A stretch of 19,446 bases of DNA from Halanaerobium sp964649895. Lineage in GTDB: Bacteria; Bacillota; Halanaerobiia; Halanaerobiales; Halanaerobiaceae. The notes under the pieces were generated by a model. The model worked only from the letters and a program-made list of their open reading frames with translations. It did not search any database and was not told the origin of the DNA. The DNA lies in the NCBI GenBank assembly GCA_964649895.1, contig CAZYRX010000041.1, positions 1 to 19,446 of the forward strand, given 5' to 3'. The position numbers and the translations under genes are program-made. Positions 1 through 7,314 of the stretch are shown one piece after another; within the stretch, counting starts at the first letter, position 1, and every line of letters starts with the position of its first letter.

Positions 1-51
1 GGTGATTTAAAAGCTATTTTTAAATGGTATAGAGATTATACTTTAAAATAG
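1..51 (+). CDS. C-terminal end of an unidentified gene (partial)
   Basis: Frame 1 is open from the first base for 16 codons and ends with TAG at 49-51. The visible tail, KAIFKWYRDYTLK, is basic and aromatic and reads like an ordinary protein C-terminus. The other two forward frames hit a stop within the first few codons. Nothing here allows a family assignment. The 98 bases that follow, up to the cupin ribosome binding site, are very AT-rich; TATAAT occurs at 87-92 but has no convincing -35 element at normal spacing. Confidence 0.3.
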   Translation, partial: GDLKAIFKWYRDYTLK

Positions 52-167
52 ATTTGATTTTTGCCAATAGTTTTACTGAACTTATTTATAATATTTATTA
101 AAATGATAATGAAGAAATAGAGAAGCAAATCATATAAAATATTAAACTAGTGGAAGGAGTGTTAATT

Positions 168-518
168 ATGGAAAAATTCAATCTAGATGATTATATTACA
201 GTTGCAGAAAAAAGTGTTGCCAAAAGGGTTATTTACTCTGATGAGAATACACTGGCATTTGTGCTGAATATTTCTCCTGGTGAATCTCTACCTGAGCACA
301 CTCATTATGATTCTACAGTTCTGCTGAATGTAGTAAGTGGTATGGCGAGGTTAATTGTCGATGAACAGTCATATAATATTCAGGAGAATGATTTGATAAA
401 AATTGATGGTCCAGAGACTATGGAAGTTCACAATACAGGTGGAGAAAGCCTGGTTCTTTATGTGACAATTTCCCCACTACCATCAGATGAGAAATATGCA
501 AAAAATGTTGACCTTTAA
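168..518 (+). CDS. Small single-domain cupin protein
   Basis: A 116-residue protein that is one conserved beta-barrel cupin domain. Motif 1 is visible as PGESLPEHTH (H44 and H46) followed by VVSGMARL. Motif 2 is GPETMEVHN, which supplies H88. The glutamate normally found a few residues after the HxH pair is not obvious (the stretch reads YDSTV), so metal binding would rest mainly on three histidines. No signal peptide or DNA-binding domain is present, so it is probably a cytosolic metal-binding or small-ligand cupin; its substrate cannot be told from sequence. I chose ATG 168 because AAGGAG at 154-159 sits 8 bases upstream; an in-frame GTG at 150 overlaps that site and is unlikely. It appears monocistronic, followed by a strong palindrome. 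Confidence 0.85.
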   Translation: MEKFNLDDYITVAEKSVAKRVIYSDENTLAFVLNISPGESLPEHTHYDSTVLLNVVSGMARLIVDEQSYNIQENDLIKIDGPETMEVHNTGGESLVLYVTISPLPSDEKYAKNVDL

Positions 519-536
519 ATAAAAACAACTTTTAAT

Positions 537-575
537 GTAGAAAACTGTTGGTACCAGGTACCAACAGTTTTCTAC
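537..575. repeat. Perfect 19-bp inverted repeat with GGTACC-A-GGTACC core
   Basis: The arms at 537-555 and 557-575 are perfect reverse complements around a single central A. The inner 19 bases are GTTGGTACCAGGTACCAAC. AAAA and TTTT tracts lie inside the outer arms, so the transcript could act as a bidirectional terminator between the cupin and patatin genes. The same core recurs at 4387-4428, which argues for a dispersed repeat rather than only a local terminator. Confidence 0.85.
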
Positions 576-621
576 AAATACAAACATAAAACAATGCAAA
601 AATATATAGAGGTGTTGTGGA

Positions 622-1506
622 ATGCGGATTGAAGAATGTGCTTTAGTTCTTGAAGGTGGAGGAATGCGTGGTGCTTTTACAGCAGGTATTATAGATTATC
701 TGCTGCAGAATGAAATATATTTTGAAGAGGTAATTGGTGTTTCGGCTGGGGCAAATAATGGCGCAAATTACTGCAGCCGTCAGCGGATTAGAAATAAGAA
801 GATTTTCACAGAACTTGTTGAAGATGAGCGCTATATGGGGATGAGAAATTTGATAAAAAATGGCAGCTATTTTGGGATGGATTTTCTTTTTCATCAGCTG
901 CCGCATGAGATTTTACCTTTTGATTACCAATCTTTTAGAGAATCTTCTTCTCGGCTCAAAGTGGCTGTGACGGAATGCAGCAGTGGTGAGCTTAGTTATT
1001 TTAGTCCCCAGAAATTTGATAAGATCAGCAGAATAGATAAGGTTTTTAAGGCTTCTAGCAGTCTGCCGCTTGTCTCCAATCCTGTAGAAATAGAAGATAA
1101 GTATTATCTCGATGGTGGTATAAGAGATTCTATACCTGTGCAGAAAGCTCTTGATGATGGATTTAAAAATCTTCTTGTAATCCTAACCAGAGAAAAAGAT
1201 TACCGTAAGTCACCTGTTAGAGCAAAATTTTTACTGGATTTATTTTTAAGGAAATATCCCAATCTGGTTGATGATTTAAAAGCCAGACATGAGGTTTATA
1301 ATAATACTTTAGACTTGATTGCTGAAAAGGAAAAGGCCGGTGATTTTTTTGTTTTCAGACCTAAGGAGTTAGAGATTGACCGCTTCAGCAGAGATCCGGA
1401 ACAGCTGGAAGATTTATATGATTCAGGTCGTCAGCTGGCCGAGGAGAAATCTGAAGAATTAAATGCATGGCTGCATAAAGTGAAGACTAAAAATGAGTTT
1501 GTTTAA
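622..1506 (+). CDS. Patatin-like phospholipase family protein (YjjU-like)
   Basis: A 294-residue lipid acyl hydrolase of the bacterial patatin family, which uses a Ser-Asp dyad to cleave acyl esters. All three hallmarks are visible: the oxyanion-hole loop EGGGMRG (residues 11-17), the nucleophile elbow GVSAG with Ser41, and the catalytic Asp164 in LDGG. The overall layout and the motif KASSSLPLVS resemble the E. coli YjjU type. There is no signal peptide, so it is probably cytosolic or peripheral to the inner face of the membrane. AGAGGTG lies about 7 bases before the ATG. The final 20 bases overlap the end of the opposing lyase gene, so the two genes converge with no space for a separate terminator. 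The natural substrate is unknown. Confidence 0.9.
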   Translation: MRIEECALVLEGGGMRGAFTAGIIDYLLQNEIYFEEVIGVSAGANNGANYCSRQRIRNKKIFTELVEDERYMGMRNLIKNGSYFGMDFLFHQLPHEILPFDYQSFRESSSRLKVAVTECSSGELSYFSPQKFDKISRIDKVFKASSSLPLVSNPVEIEDKYYLDGGIRDSIPVQKALDDGFKNLLVILTREKDYRKSPVRAKFLLDLFLRKYPNLVDDLKARHEVYNNTLDLIAEKEKAGDFFVFRPKELEIDRFSRDPEQLEDLYDSGRQLAEEKSEELNAWLHKVKTKNEFV

Positions 1507-2668
1507 AAGAATAATCTATTGTATTAAATATGAGTTTTAAATATTCATTTTGATCTTTAATAACTCCATATGCTTCAGCTCTGCAGATTATTCTTTCTGC
1601 CCAGCTTCGATGCGGATTGATTTCGTTCATCTTATTTCCACTTAAACTTTTGACAACACCACCTGCTTCAGCGGCAAGTATTTGTTCGGCATCATTATAC
1701 TCTTCTTCAGTAACAGCCTGAAGGGCATTTACATATTTTATCTGAGACGGATGGATTATCGTTTTGCCGATAAAGCCATTTGCTTTGTCCAGTATTATTT
1801 CTCTTAAAAGGCCGTCAACTGCTCTATTTACCAGTACTTTACGATTTAAGATTCTTTGATAAAAATCATCTGTTTTCACTTCATTTAAATTTATCTCTTC
1901 TGCTGCTGAAAAATATTCCCAGACTGGCCCAGAGATCACATAACCTTCATCAGCCCTATTAAAATAATTTATTATATCAGCAAGGCATTCTTTAACAGCA
2001 GTTAGATCGAAGACAGTAAAATCTATTCCCCGCCTTAAAGCAAAAAGAGAAGAAAAATCTGCTGCACCAACTCTGATGTTTAAAATGAGTTCCTTATCTG
2101 CTTGAAGTATATATTCTATCTCTTTTAGATGCTGAACCCGTTTTCCCCTGTAAGCTAGTTCTTTGCTTTCCAGTATTGGCATTCCATAAAGATTTTTATT
2201 ATTTTTGCTATTTAAATTATCAAGCTGGGCTAAATACTGCCTGGCATTATTTGTATCAAATTTAGGGAAATTAAATCCAGATAAAATTTCTAAATGCTGA
2301 GCTGAAAGTTTTTTTGAAAAATTTTTAAATTGCTCAATATTTCTCACCCTGACAAAAAGTAAAGGTAGGTCTGTTTGATCTAACTTTCCATTATCCAATC
2401 TATTTATTATGTATTCTAAAATATCAATTATATTTTCTTCAGCTGCAGCTAAATCAGGTTCAGAAATAGCATCTTCACAATCTAATACCAATGATGTGAG
2501 ACCACACAGCTTATTTTTATCACAGAGAGTTTTTTTAATATCTTTGGTTCCAGGTGTATAAAGTGTTGCTCCCAGACAAAACTGCAGCAGTTTTTTACTG
2601 TTGTATTTATCAAACTTAACAGGTTCTTTGACAAAATTAAAATCAGGGTTATACTGATGATGTCTCAA
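1487..2668 (-). CDS. HpcH/HpaI aldolase / citrate lyase beta-like (CitE-like) C-C lyase
   Basis: A 393-residue TIM-barrel protein resembling the CitE superfamily. Expected residues are visible: the acidic stretch VLDCEDAIS (D63, E65, D66), the arginine strand FVRVRN (R107, R109), PILESKEL (E167), and VGAADF (D204) for Mg2+ binding. The N-terminus, with an RHHQYNPDF opening and then CLGATLYTPGT, resembles the longer lyase subfamily found near tellurium-resistance (ter-type) clusters, but no ter gene is nearby. It starts at a TTG preceded by GGGAGGG with 7-base spacing; no better ATG is available. The enzyme probably cleaves or forms a C-C bond in an acyl-CoA or 2-oxo acid; the substrate is unknown. 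It stands alone with its own promoter and runs convergently into the patatin gene. Confidence 0.8.
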   Translation of the reverse strand: MRHHQYNPDFNFVKEPVKFDKYNSKKLLQFCLGATLYTPGTKDIKKTLCDKNKLCGLTSLVLDCEDAISEPDLAAAEENIIDILEYIINRLDNGKLDQTDLPLLFVRVRNIEQFKNFSKKLSAQHLEILSGFNFPKFDTNNARQYLAQLDNLNSKNNKNLYGMPILESKELAYRGKRVQHLKEIEYILQADKELILNIRVGAADFSSLFALRRGIDFTVFDLTAVKECLADIINYFNRADEGYVISGPVWEYFSAAEEINLNEVKTDDFYQRILNRKVLVNRAVDGLLREIILDKANGFIGKTIIHPSQIKYVNALQAVTEEEYNDAEQILAAEAGGVVKSLSGNKMNEINPHRSWAERIICRAEAYGVIKDQNEYLKLIFNTIDYSFKQTHF

Positions 2669-2720
2669 TTGTTTTCCCTCCCAATAATTCTATATTTTTA
2701 CGGTAATCAAATCTATCTTT

Positions 2721-2749
2721 ATTATATCAGTTAAAGAAGGGACAGTGAA
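2721..2749 (-). promoter_or_regulatory. Predicted sigma-A promoter of the CitE-like gene
   Basis: On the minus strand TTCACT (2744-2749) and TATAAT (2721-2726) are 17 bases apart. The start codon lies 53 bases downstream of the -10. The -10 is perfect and the -35 matches 4 of 6 consensus positions. Confidence 0.55.
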
Positions 2750-2823
2750 ATTCGTTTCAAAATATGAGAATGAAATTTTAATTAATATTTAAAATATATC
2801 GTATTACAAAAGGTCAAATTTTT

Positions 2824-2849
2824 TTGAGATTTTAATGCTGTGCTATAAT
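2824..2849 (+). promoter_or_regulatory. Possible extended -10 promoter (TGCTATAAT)
   Basis: TG-C-TATAAT at 2841-2849 forms an extended -10. The nearest -35-like hexamer, TTGAGA at 2824-2829, is only 14 bases away, so the extended -10 would have to do most of the work. It reads toward the outer-membrane gene and would give a leader of roughly 260 bases that includes the GC-rich hairpin at 2949-2969. Confidence 0.4.
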
Positions 2850-3106
2850 TATAGTAGATTTAACTATTAAATTTCACAGCAGAGATAAAATATAACAGGG
2901 CATTATTATAGATGAGTTTATTGATAGAAGCTAAAGTCTACTTGCAAACCTCGTGGGCTTGCCCCGAGGAAGGTCAAATTATATTCAAAATAGTGAGGGA
3001 AATAAAGGATTTTAAAAATTTTTGTTAAATTAATTATTAACAGTATGTATTTATATTAGATGAAAATTTGGAAATTTAAAAAGCGGCTAATTAATTTTCT
3101 GTAGAA
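2850..3106. other. Gene-free leader/intergenic stretch before the barrel gene
   Basis: No reading frame with a plausible ribosome binding site is seen. The stretch holds a GC-rich hairpin (2949-2969), a second copy of AAGGTCAAATT (2970-2980; first copy at 2810-2820), and a weak dyad TGTTAA-N8-TTAACA at 3023-3042 that could be an operator or part of a promoter. The rest is AT-rich with nothing I recognise. Confidence 0.4.
2949..2969 (+). other. GC-rich hairpin in an AT-rich intergenic region
   Basis: CCTCG pairs with CGAGG and GGGC pairs with GCCC, with one bulged T (2954) and a TT loop. It stands out sharply from its AT-rich surroundings. There is no T-run after it, so it is not a standard terminator. 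It could be a structured 5' leader element, a small-RNA end or a relic of a mobile element; I do not recognise the family. Confidence 0.6.
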
Positions 3107-3113
3107 AAGGAGG
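3107..3113 (+). promoter_or_regulatory. Ribosome binding site that points to an ATC start codon
   Basis: AAGGAGG ends 7 bases before ATC at 3121-3123. No ATG, GTG or TTG lies in frame at an acceptable distance. The next conventional start, TTG at 3172, has no ribosome binding site and would remove the charged end of the signal peptide. Confidence 0.6.
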
Positions 3114-3120
3114 AATCAGT

Positions 3121-4365
3121 ATCAAAAATAAAAGTTTACAATTTTTTATTGTTTTAATTACTGTATTTGTTTTGCTGTTAACTTTTTCGCCTTTTATTTT
3201 AGCCAGAGAAGCTGAATCTCAAGAAGAAGGCTGGTGGTTTCCGAGTACAGGAAACTTCAGCGGCCACTGGGATTTGGGTATGGGTGCTCATATCTGGAAT
3301 GATCGCTTTGATCTGCGTAATTTGCAGCTGAGGACAGATTTTGACCTGGCCCCTGGTTTGAGGTTCAATTCTATTTTGCGCTCAAATAAGGAATTTGATA
3401 ACTTGGATACCTTTGATCCCAACTTTGATCAGCTTTATTTAGAAGGTTATGGTTTTCATTATGGTGATTATGGTAAATTTTCTGCAAGCTTAAAAGTTGG
3501 TAAGGTGCGTTATCTGCGTTTTCCTGAGCCTGATTTGATTTCATATTTTGATCATGTACCCGGAACAGAGGACCTGCGTTTCGATGAAGCAGAAACAGGT
3601 TATAATGGTCAGTTATTAAATCTAGATTATGAGACAAAGCTCGGTTTAGGCTATCATCTTACCGGAATAAACTGGGATTATGGTGATCGAGATGGCAGCA
3701 GCTGGATAGAAAATTACATATATTATCGTGATCGTTGGGGAGCAATAGATTTTGAAGGTAGAGTTGGTACTCTTGCACTCCGTCATTCTGCAGGTGGAAA
3801 TATAGGAAGCGGCAGTCATCTTGGTGAAAGTGGCCCGGGATTCAATCTTTACCTGGGTGGAAACTGGAGAGGCTATAAGCTTGGATTTCTTTATGAAGAA
3901 GTTGAGAATGAAGAAATAGATGAGAAAGATATCCGTACAGGTATCATGGTGGAGTTTGCTTTTTCTGATGTGACTGAGCTTTTAGGTAAACTTCGTTTTG
4001 ATTACACAAGAAGTCCTGAAGGAATAGCAGCTCATATTCCGCTTGCTTCTGGAGAATTTGGCTATAGTGAGGAAAAACCGGAAGGGACTCAACTGGTGGG
4101 AGAAGTTAAGGCCGAGAGGGTAATGACTTACTGGCAGAATGGACAAGCCCGCAACTTTTATGAGCACAGGATTTCTAAATGGGGTAATACCGATCCCGCA
4201 GAAACAGCGGTTGTTGTGGAAACACAGCCCTGGTATCTGCAGTTAGAAGCTCTTGTGAGTCCACATACTTCTTTCAGCAGCTGGGATGATTTAAAAGAAT
4301 GGGAATCTGATCGACAGGGTCCAGCACAGTTGATCCAGCCTGTAACATATAAGTATTACCGTTAG
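3121..4365 (+). CDS. Predicted outer-membrane beta-barrel protein, unknown function
   Basis: Read from ATC 3121 the product has 414 residues and begins with a textbook signal peptide: KNK, then a hydrophobic stretch of about 20 residues, ending FILA before REAES. The mature part has alternating polar and aromatic residues, many Gly/Tyr/Trp/Asp turns, and repeated strand-like segments such as FSGHWDLGMG, LNLDYETKLGLGYHL and FNLYLGGNWRGYKLGFLYE, typical of an outer-membrane barrel. The protein ends with TYKYYR rather than a terminal Phe. I do not recognise the family. Conventional start rules would begin it at TTG 3172, giving 397 residues with a truncated signal peptide. It is flanked by a long leader upstream and a palindromic repeat downstream and looks monocistronic. 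It could be a porin-like or alginate/LPS-export-like barrel, but no specific motif supports that. Confidence 0.75.
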   Translation: MKNKSLQFFIVLITVFVLLLTFSPFILAREAESQEEGWWFPSTGNFSGHWDLGMGAHIWNDRFDLRNLQLRTDFDLAPGLRFNSILRSNKEFDNLDTFDPNFDQLYLEGYGFHYGDYGKFSASLKVGKVRYLRFPEPDLISYFDHVPGTEDLRFDEAETGYNGQLLNLDYETKLGLGYHLTGINWDYGDRDGSSWIENYIYYRDRWGAIDFEGRVGTLALRHSAGGNIGSGSHLGESGPGFNLYLGGNWRGYKLGFLYEEVENEEIDEKDIRTGIMVEFAFSDVTELLGKLRFDYTRSPEGIAAHIPLASGEFGYSEEKPEGTQLVGEVKAERVMTYWQNGQARNFYEHRISKWGNTDPAETAVVVETQPWYLQLEALVSPHTSFSSWDDLKEWESDRQGPAQLIQPVTYKYYR

Positions 4366-4386
4366 AATTGAATTAGTGTTTCTTCA

Positions 4387-4424
4387 GTACCAGGTACCTT
4401 AATCATGATTAAGGTACCTGGTAC
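4387..4424. repeat. Perfect 38-bp palindrome with GGTACC repeats
   Basis: The half-sites 4387-4405 and 4406-4424 are exact reverse complements with no spacer; the centre is AATCATGATT. Each arm carries GTACCAGGTACC or its complement, and the right side extends into GGTACCTGGTACCAAC (4413-4428), which matches the palindrome at 537-575. It lies just after the barrel gene and may terminate its transcript, though no T-run follows. It is best read as a second member of the same repeat family. Confidence 0.85.
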
Positions 4425-4502
4425 CAACAATTTTAGACAATTGTAGTCAATAATAAAGCAAAAAATAGTGGAAATGACAGATATATGATTACTTTTGAAA
4501 GA

Positions 4503-4542
4503 TTACAAAACATTTGTAAAGTTGGCGATAATCCTGTAAAAT
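4503..4542 (+). promoter_or_regulatory. Candidate promoter and overlapping operator of the ABC/purine operon
   Basis: TTGTAA (4514-4519) and TAAAAT (4537-4542) are 17 bases apart. The -35 forms the right half of a perfect dyad, TTACAAA-ACA-TTTGTAA (4503-4519). A repressor bound there would block polymerase, so the operon may be substrate-controlled. A second TATAAT at 4552-4557 lacks a good -35. No purine riboswitch core sequence was found in this leader. Confidence 0.45.
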
Positions 4543-4602
4543 AAATAGTAATATAATAACGTTTTAGTAGTGTTAAATATAGATGAGGATAGGAGGAGCG
4601 TT

Positions 4603-5433
4603 TTGAAGAAAAATCTAAAATTATTACTTATTATACCTGCATTCGTTTTTCTAATATTATTTCTAGTTATACCTATTTTTACTACGCTGATCAGCACAGT
4701 AAAAACCGATGCTGGCTGGACTATCAGTCAATATCCAGCTTTTTTTGATGATCCATATCTCAAAGAAATTTATTTCCGCACACTTAAAATTGCTGGAATA
4801 ACAACACTTGCTGCTGCTGTCATGGGTTTTCCAACTTCTTATTATATTTCAAGAACACCAAAAAAATATCGTGGTATATTTATTGTGCTTTCTGTTTTTC
4901 CACTTTTGACAAGTCCGGTTGTACGTTCATTTAGCTGGATGATTATTTTGGGGAAAAACGGTATTATGAATGATCTGCTTTTAATGCTGGGAATTATAGA
5001 AGAGCCATTAAGTCTTTTATACACAGAATTTTCTATTATTGTTGGACTGCTCTACTTGTTTTTACCACTTATGATTCTTTCTTTGGTTGGAGTAATGGAA
5101 AACATTGATGGTGAGCTGATTAGAGCTGCTGAAAGTTTGGGAGCTTCCAAATTTAAGGCATTTATGAAGATTGTGGTTCCTTTAAGTCTGCCCGGATTGA
5201 TTATTGGTTCTGCGCTTGTTTTTACTGGAAGCTTTACAGCATATACAACTCCAATGCTTTTAGGTGGTGATAAGACAAGGGTTCTCTCGACTCTTGTTTA
5301 TGAAAACGCGCTGACTTTGTTTAATTGGGATAGGGCTTCTCTTATAGCAGCGATAATGGTTCTTACAACATTTGCAGTTGTTATATTTATTAATTATTCT
5401 ACAGACAAATTTATCAAAGGAGGGACCAGCTGA
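4603..5433 (+). CDS. ABC transporter permease, PotB/FbpB-like
   Basis: A 276-residue inner-membrane permease of the binding-protein-dependent importers of the PotB type. It opens with one hydrophobic segment (about residues 4-30), followed by about five more. The cytoplasmic EAA loop that docks on the ATPase is clear at residues 171-198 (IRAAESLGASKF ... VVPLSLPG). The start is TTG 4603, with AGGAGG at 4591-4596 six bases upstream; an in-frame GTG at 4570 would add 11 polar residues and has no ribosome binding site. It is the first gene of a six-gene operon and its stop overlaps the next start (TGATG). The family transports polyamines, Fe3+, thiamine, phosphonates and similar compounds; substrate cannot be read from the permease. 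Confidence 0.9.
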   Translation: MKKNLKLLLIIPAFVFLILFLVIPIFTTLISTVKTDAGWTISQYPAFFDDPYLKEIYFRTLKIAGITTLAAAVMGFPTSYYISRTPKKYRGIFIVLSVFPLLTSPVVRSFSWMIILGKNGIMNDLLLMLGIIEEPLSLLYTEFSIIVGLLYLFLPLMILSLVGVMENIDGELIRAAESLGASKFKAFMKIVVPLSLPGLIIGSALVFTGSFTAYTTPMLLGGDKTRVLSTLVYENALTLFNWDRASLIAAIMVLTTFAVVIFINYSTDKFIKGGTS

Positions 5434-6224
5434 TGAACGAAAGAGGTAGGTTTTTAACTTTTTTCACATTATTAGTATATATTTTTCTGGTAGCTCCCCT
5501 TTTGATAATCGCAGTAACCGCTTTTGGAGAGTCTGCATTTTTAAAGTTTCCACCTGAGGCTTTTTCTATTGCCTGGTTTTTAAATGTTTTTAAGGTTGAG
5601 ATGTTTATGAGAACATTTATTATTAGTTTACAAGTAGCATGTATATCAACGGCAATTGCACTTTTAATAGGTATTCCAGCTGCTTATTTTATTAGTAGAT
5701 ATCGCTTTAAGGGTAGAAAAGTTATGGAGTCATTTTTTCTATCTCCAGTTTTGATTCCTCAGATTGTATTTGGCTTTTCATTATTTAATTTTCTGGTTAT
5801 CAAACTGAAACTTCCTGTTTTTACAGGCTTATTGATCGGTCACACAATTTTTATAATACCTTATATAATAAGGGTGATTTCTGCCAGTCTGGAGAATTTC
5901 GACTATGAAATTGAAGAGGCTGCAGTTGTTTTTGGAGCAAATAAGTTTAAAACATTTTTTATAGTTGTACTGCCAAATATAAGTTCTGGAGTGGTAGCCA
6001 GCTTTATCCTGGCTTTTATAAATTCTTTTAATAATGTTCCTATTTCTGTATTTTTGACCGGGCCGAGTGTAAGCACACTTCCGATTCAAATGATGAGTTA
6101 TGTGGAATATTATTTTGATCCGACTATTGCAGCTCTTTCAGTCTTATTAATGATCATGACAACAATACTGATGTTTATTATAGAAAGAAGTCTGGGCTTA
6201 AGTTACTTTACAGAAACTAAATAA
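5433..6224 (+). CDS. ABC transporter permease, PotC/FbpB-like
   Basis: A 263-residue second permease that would pair with the preceding one. Hydrophobic segments begin at residue 8 and continue through six predicted spans. The EAA loop is at about 159-185 (IEEAAVVFGANKF ... VVLPNISSG). The ATG shares its A with the TGA stop of the upstream gene, and AAAGGAGGG lies inside the end of that gene, so translation is probably coupled and the two subunits made in equal amounts. The gap to the ATPase start is 30 bases. Family membership is clear; cargo is not. Confidence 0.9.
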   Translation: MNERGRFLTFFTLLVYIFLVAPLLIIAVTAFGESAFLKFPPEAFSIAWFLNVFKVEMFMRTFIISLQVACISTAIALLIGIPAAYFISRYRFKGRKVMESFFLSPVLIPQIVFGFSLFNFLVIKLKLPVFTGLLIGHTIFIIPYIIRVISASLENFDYEIEEAAVVFGANKFKTFFIVVLPNISSGVVASFILAFINSFNNVPISVFLTGPSVSTLPIQMMSYVEYYFDPTIAALSVLLMIMTTILMFIIERSLGLSYFTETK

Positions 6225-6254
6225 TAATTGATAAATTTATCTAGGAGGCAAGCA

Positions 6255-7313
6255 ATGTCTTTTCTTTCATTAAATAATTTAAAAGTAGCATATGGAGATA
6301 ATGTTGTATTAGAAAATTTTAATTTAGAAATTGAAAAGGGAGAATTCGTTTCTCTGCTGGGTCCAAGCGGCTGTGGGAAAACTACTACCTTAAGATCGAT
6401 TGCAGGTTTTGTTACTCCTCAATCAGGGAAAATAATGTTCAAAAATAAGGATTATACCGATATTCCTGTCCATAAAAAGCATTTTGGTTTTGTATTTCAA
6501 AGTTATGCTCTTTTCCCACATCTCAATGTTTTTGATAATGTAGCCTTCGGACTTAAGATGCAGAAAACAGATAAAAAGGAAATTAAGTCAAGGGTGAATA
6601 AGATTTTAGATCTAGTTGGTTTAAGTGGTTTTCAGAATAGATATCCAAAAGAATTATCAGGTGGGCAGCAGCAGAGAGTTGCTTTATCAAGGGCATTAGT
6701 TATTGAACCTGATTTACTCTTGTTGGATGAGCCGCTCAGTAATCTCGATGCAAAGTTAAGGGTAGAAATGCGGGTTGAAATCCGTAATTTGCAGCAGGAA
6801 CTGGGATTAACCACTGTTTATGTTACCCATGATCAGGAAGAGTGTTTTTCTATTTCGGATAGAGTAGTTGTCATGGAAGACGGAAAAATTGTGCAGTTTG
6901 ATACACCTGAGGTTATTTACCGCAGTCCAGAGACAGAGTTTGTAGCTGATTTTGTAGGATTTGAAAATTATCTTGATCTATATAAAGAGGAAGAACACTT
7001 TAAAACAGATAAAGGAGTTATTTTTGAGGTTGATACTAAACTGCCTGATATTGAGGGAAATCACTACCGAGCTGCTGTAAGACCTGATGATTTAATCATT
7101 AAGGAAAGTGGAGGTGATGAAAAAAAGAATCTAATTACAGGGAAAATTAAGATCAGCACATTTTTAGGTAAAGAATATCAATATCTTGTTGATACTGTCT
7201 ATGGAGAATTTATTGTAAATGCAGCAACAGAGCAGAGAATAGCCAGGGGGAGCGAAATTTATCTATATTTTCCACCTGAAAAAATAATTATTGTCAAGGA
7301 GGATTCTTATTAA
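6255..7313 (+). CDS. ABC transporter ATP-binding protein, PotA/FbpC-like
   Basis: A 352-residue ATPase with all nucleotide-binding motifs intact: Walker A GPSGCGKTT (36-44), Q-loop VFQSYALFP (Q82), signature LSGGQQQR (134-141), Walker B LLLLDEP (154-160), D-loop SNLDAK and H-loop His192. Residues from about 240 form a C-terminal TOBE-type regulatory domain, including AAVRPDD and GKIKISTFLGKEYQY, as in PotA/FbpC/MalK-like subunits. ATG 6255 follows TAGGAGG by 6 bases; an upstream in-frame TTG at 6228 would only add residues before the ribosome binding site. It should energise the two permeases just upstream. Nothing is missing or unusual in the catalytic core. Confidence 0.93.
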   Translation: MSFLSLNNLKVAYGDNVVLENFNLEIEKGEFVSLLGPSGCGKTTTLRSIAGFVTPQSGKIMFKNKDYTDIPVHKKHFGFVFQSYALFPHLNVFDNVAFGLKMQKTDKKEIKSRVNKILDLVGLSGFQNRYPKELSGGQQQRVALSRALVIEPDLLLLDEPLSNLDAKLRVEMRVEIRNLQQELGLTTVYVTHDQEECFSISDRVVVMEDGKIVQFDTPEVIYRSPETEFVADFVGFENYLDLYKEEEHFKTDKGVIFEVDTKLPDIEGNHYRAAVRPDDLIIKESGGDEKKNLITGKIKISTFLGKEYQYLVDTVYGEFIVNAATEQRIARGSEIYLYFPPEKIIIVKEDSY

Positions 7314-7314
7314 A

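Noticed and set aside
95..120. Fur-box-like sequence around AATGATAATGAA
   Set aside because: Only half of the expected palindrome is present and the region is uniformly AT-rich.
643..906. Minus-strand 87-residue frame inside the patatin gene
   Set aside because: Shadow of a clear coding sequence with all catalytic motifs on the plus strand.
2941..2985. Possible cyclic-di-GMP (GEMM) riboswitch because of GCAAACC before the hairpin
   Set aside because: The second conserved half of the aptamer and its tetraloop receptor are missing; only the short sequence matches.
4441..4602. Possible purine riboswitch ahead of the purine-linked operon
   Set aside because: The conserved core (for example the TTTCTACC strand) is not present in the leader; a protein-operator dyad is the better reading.
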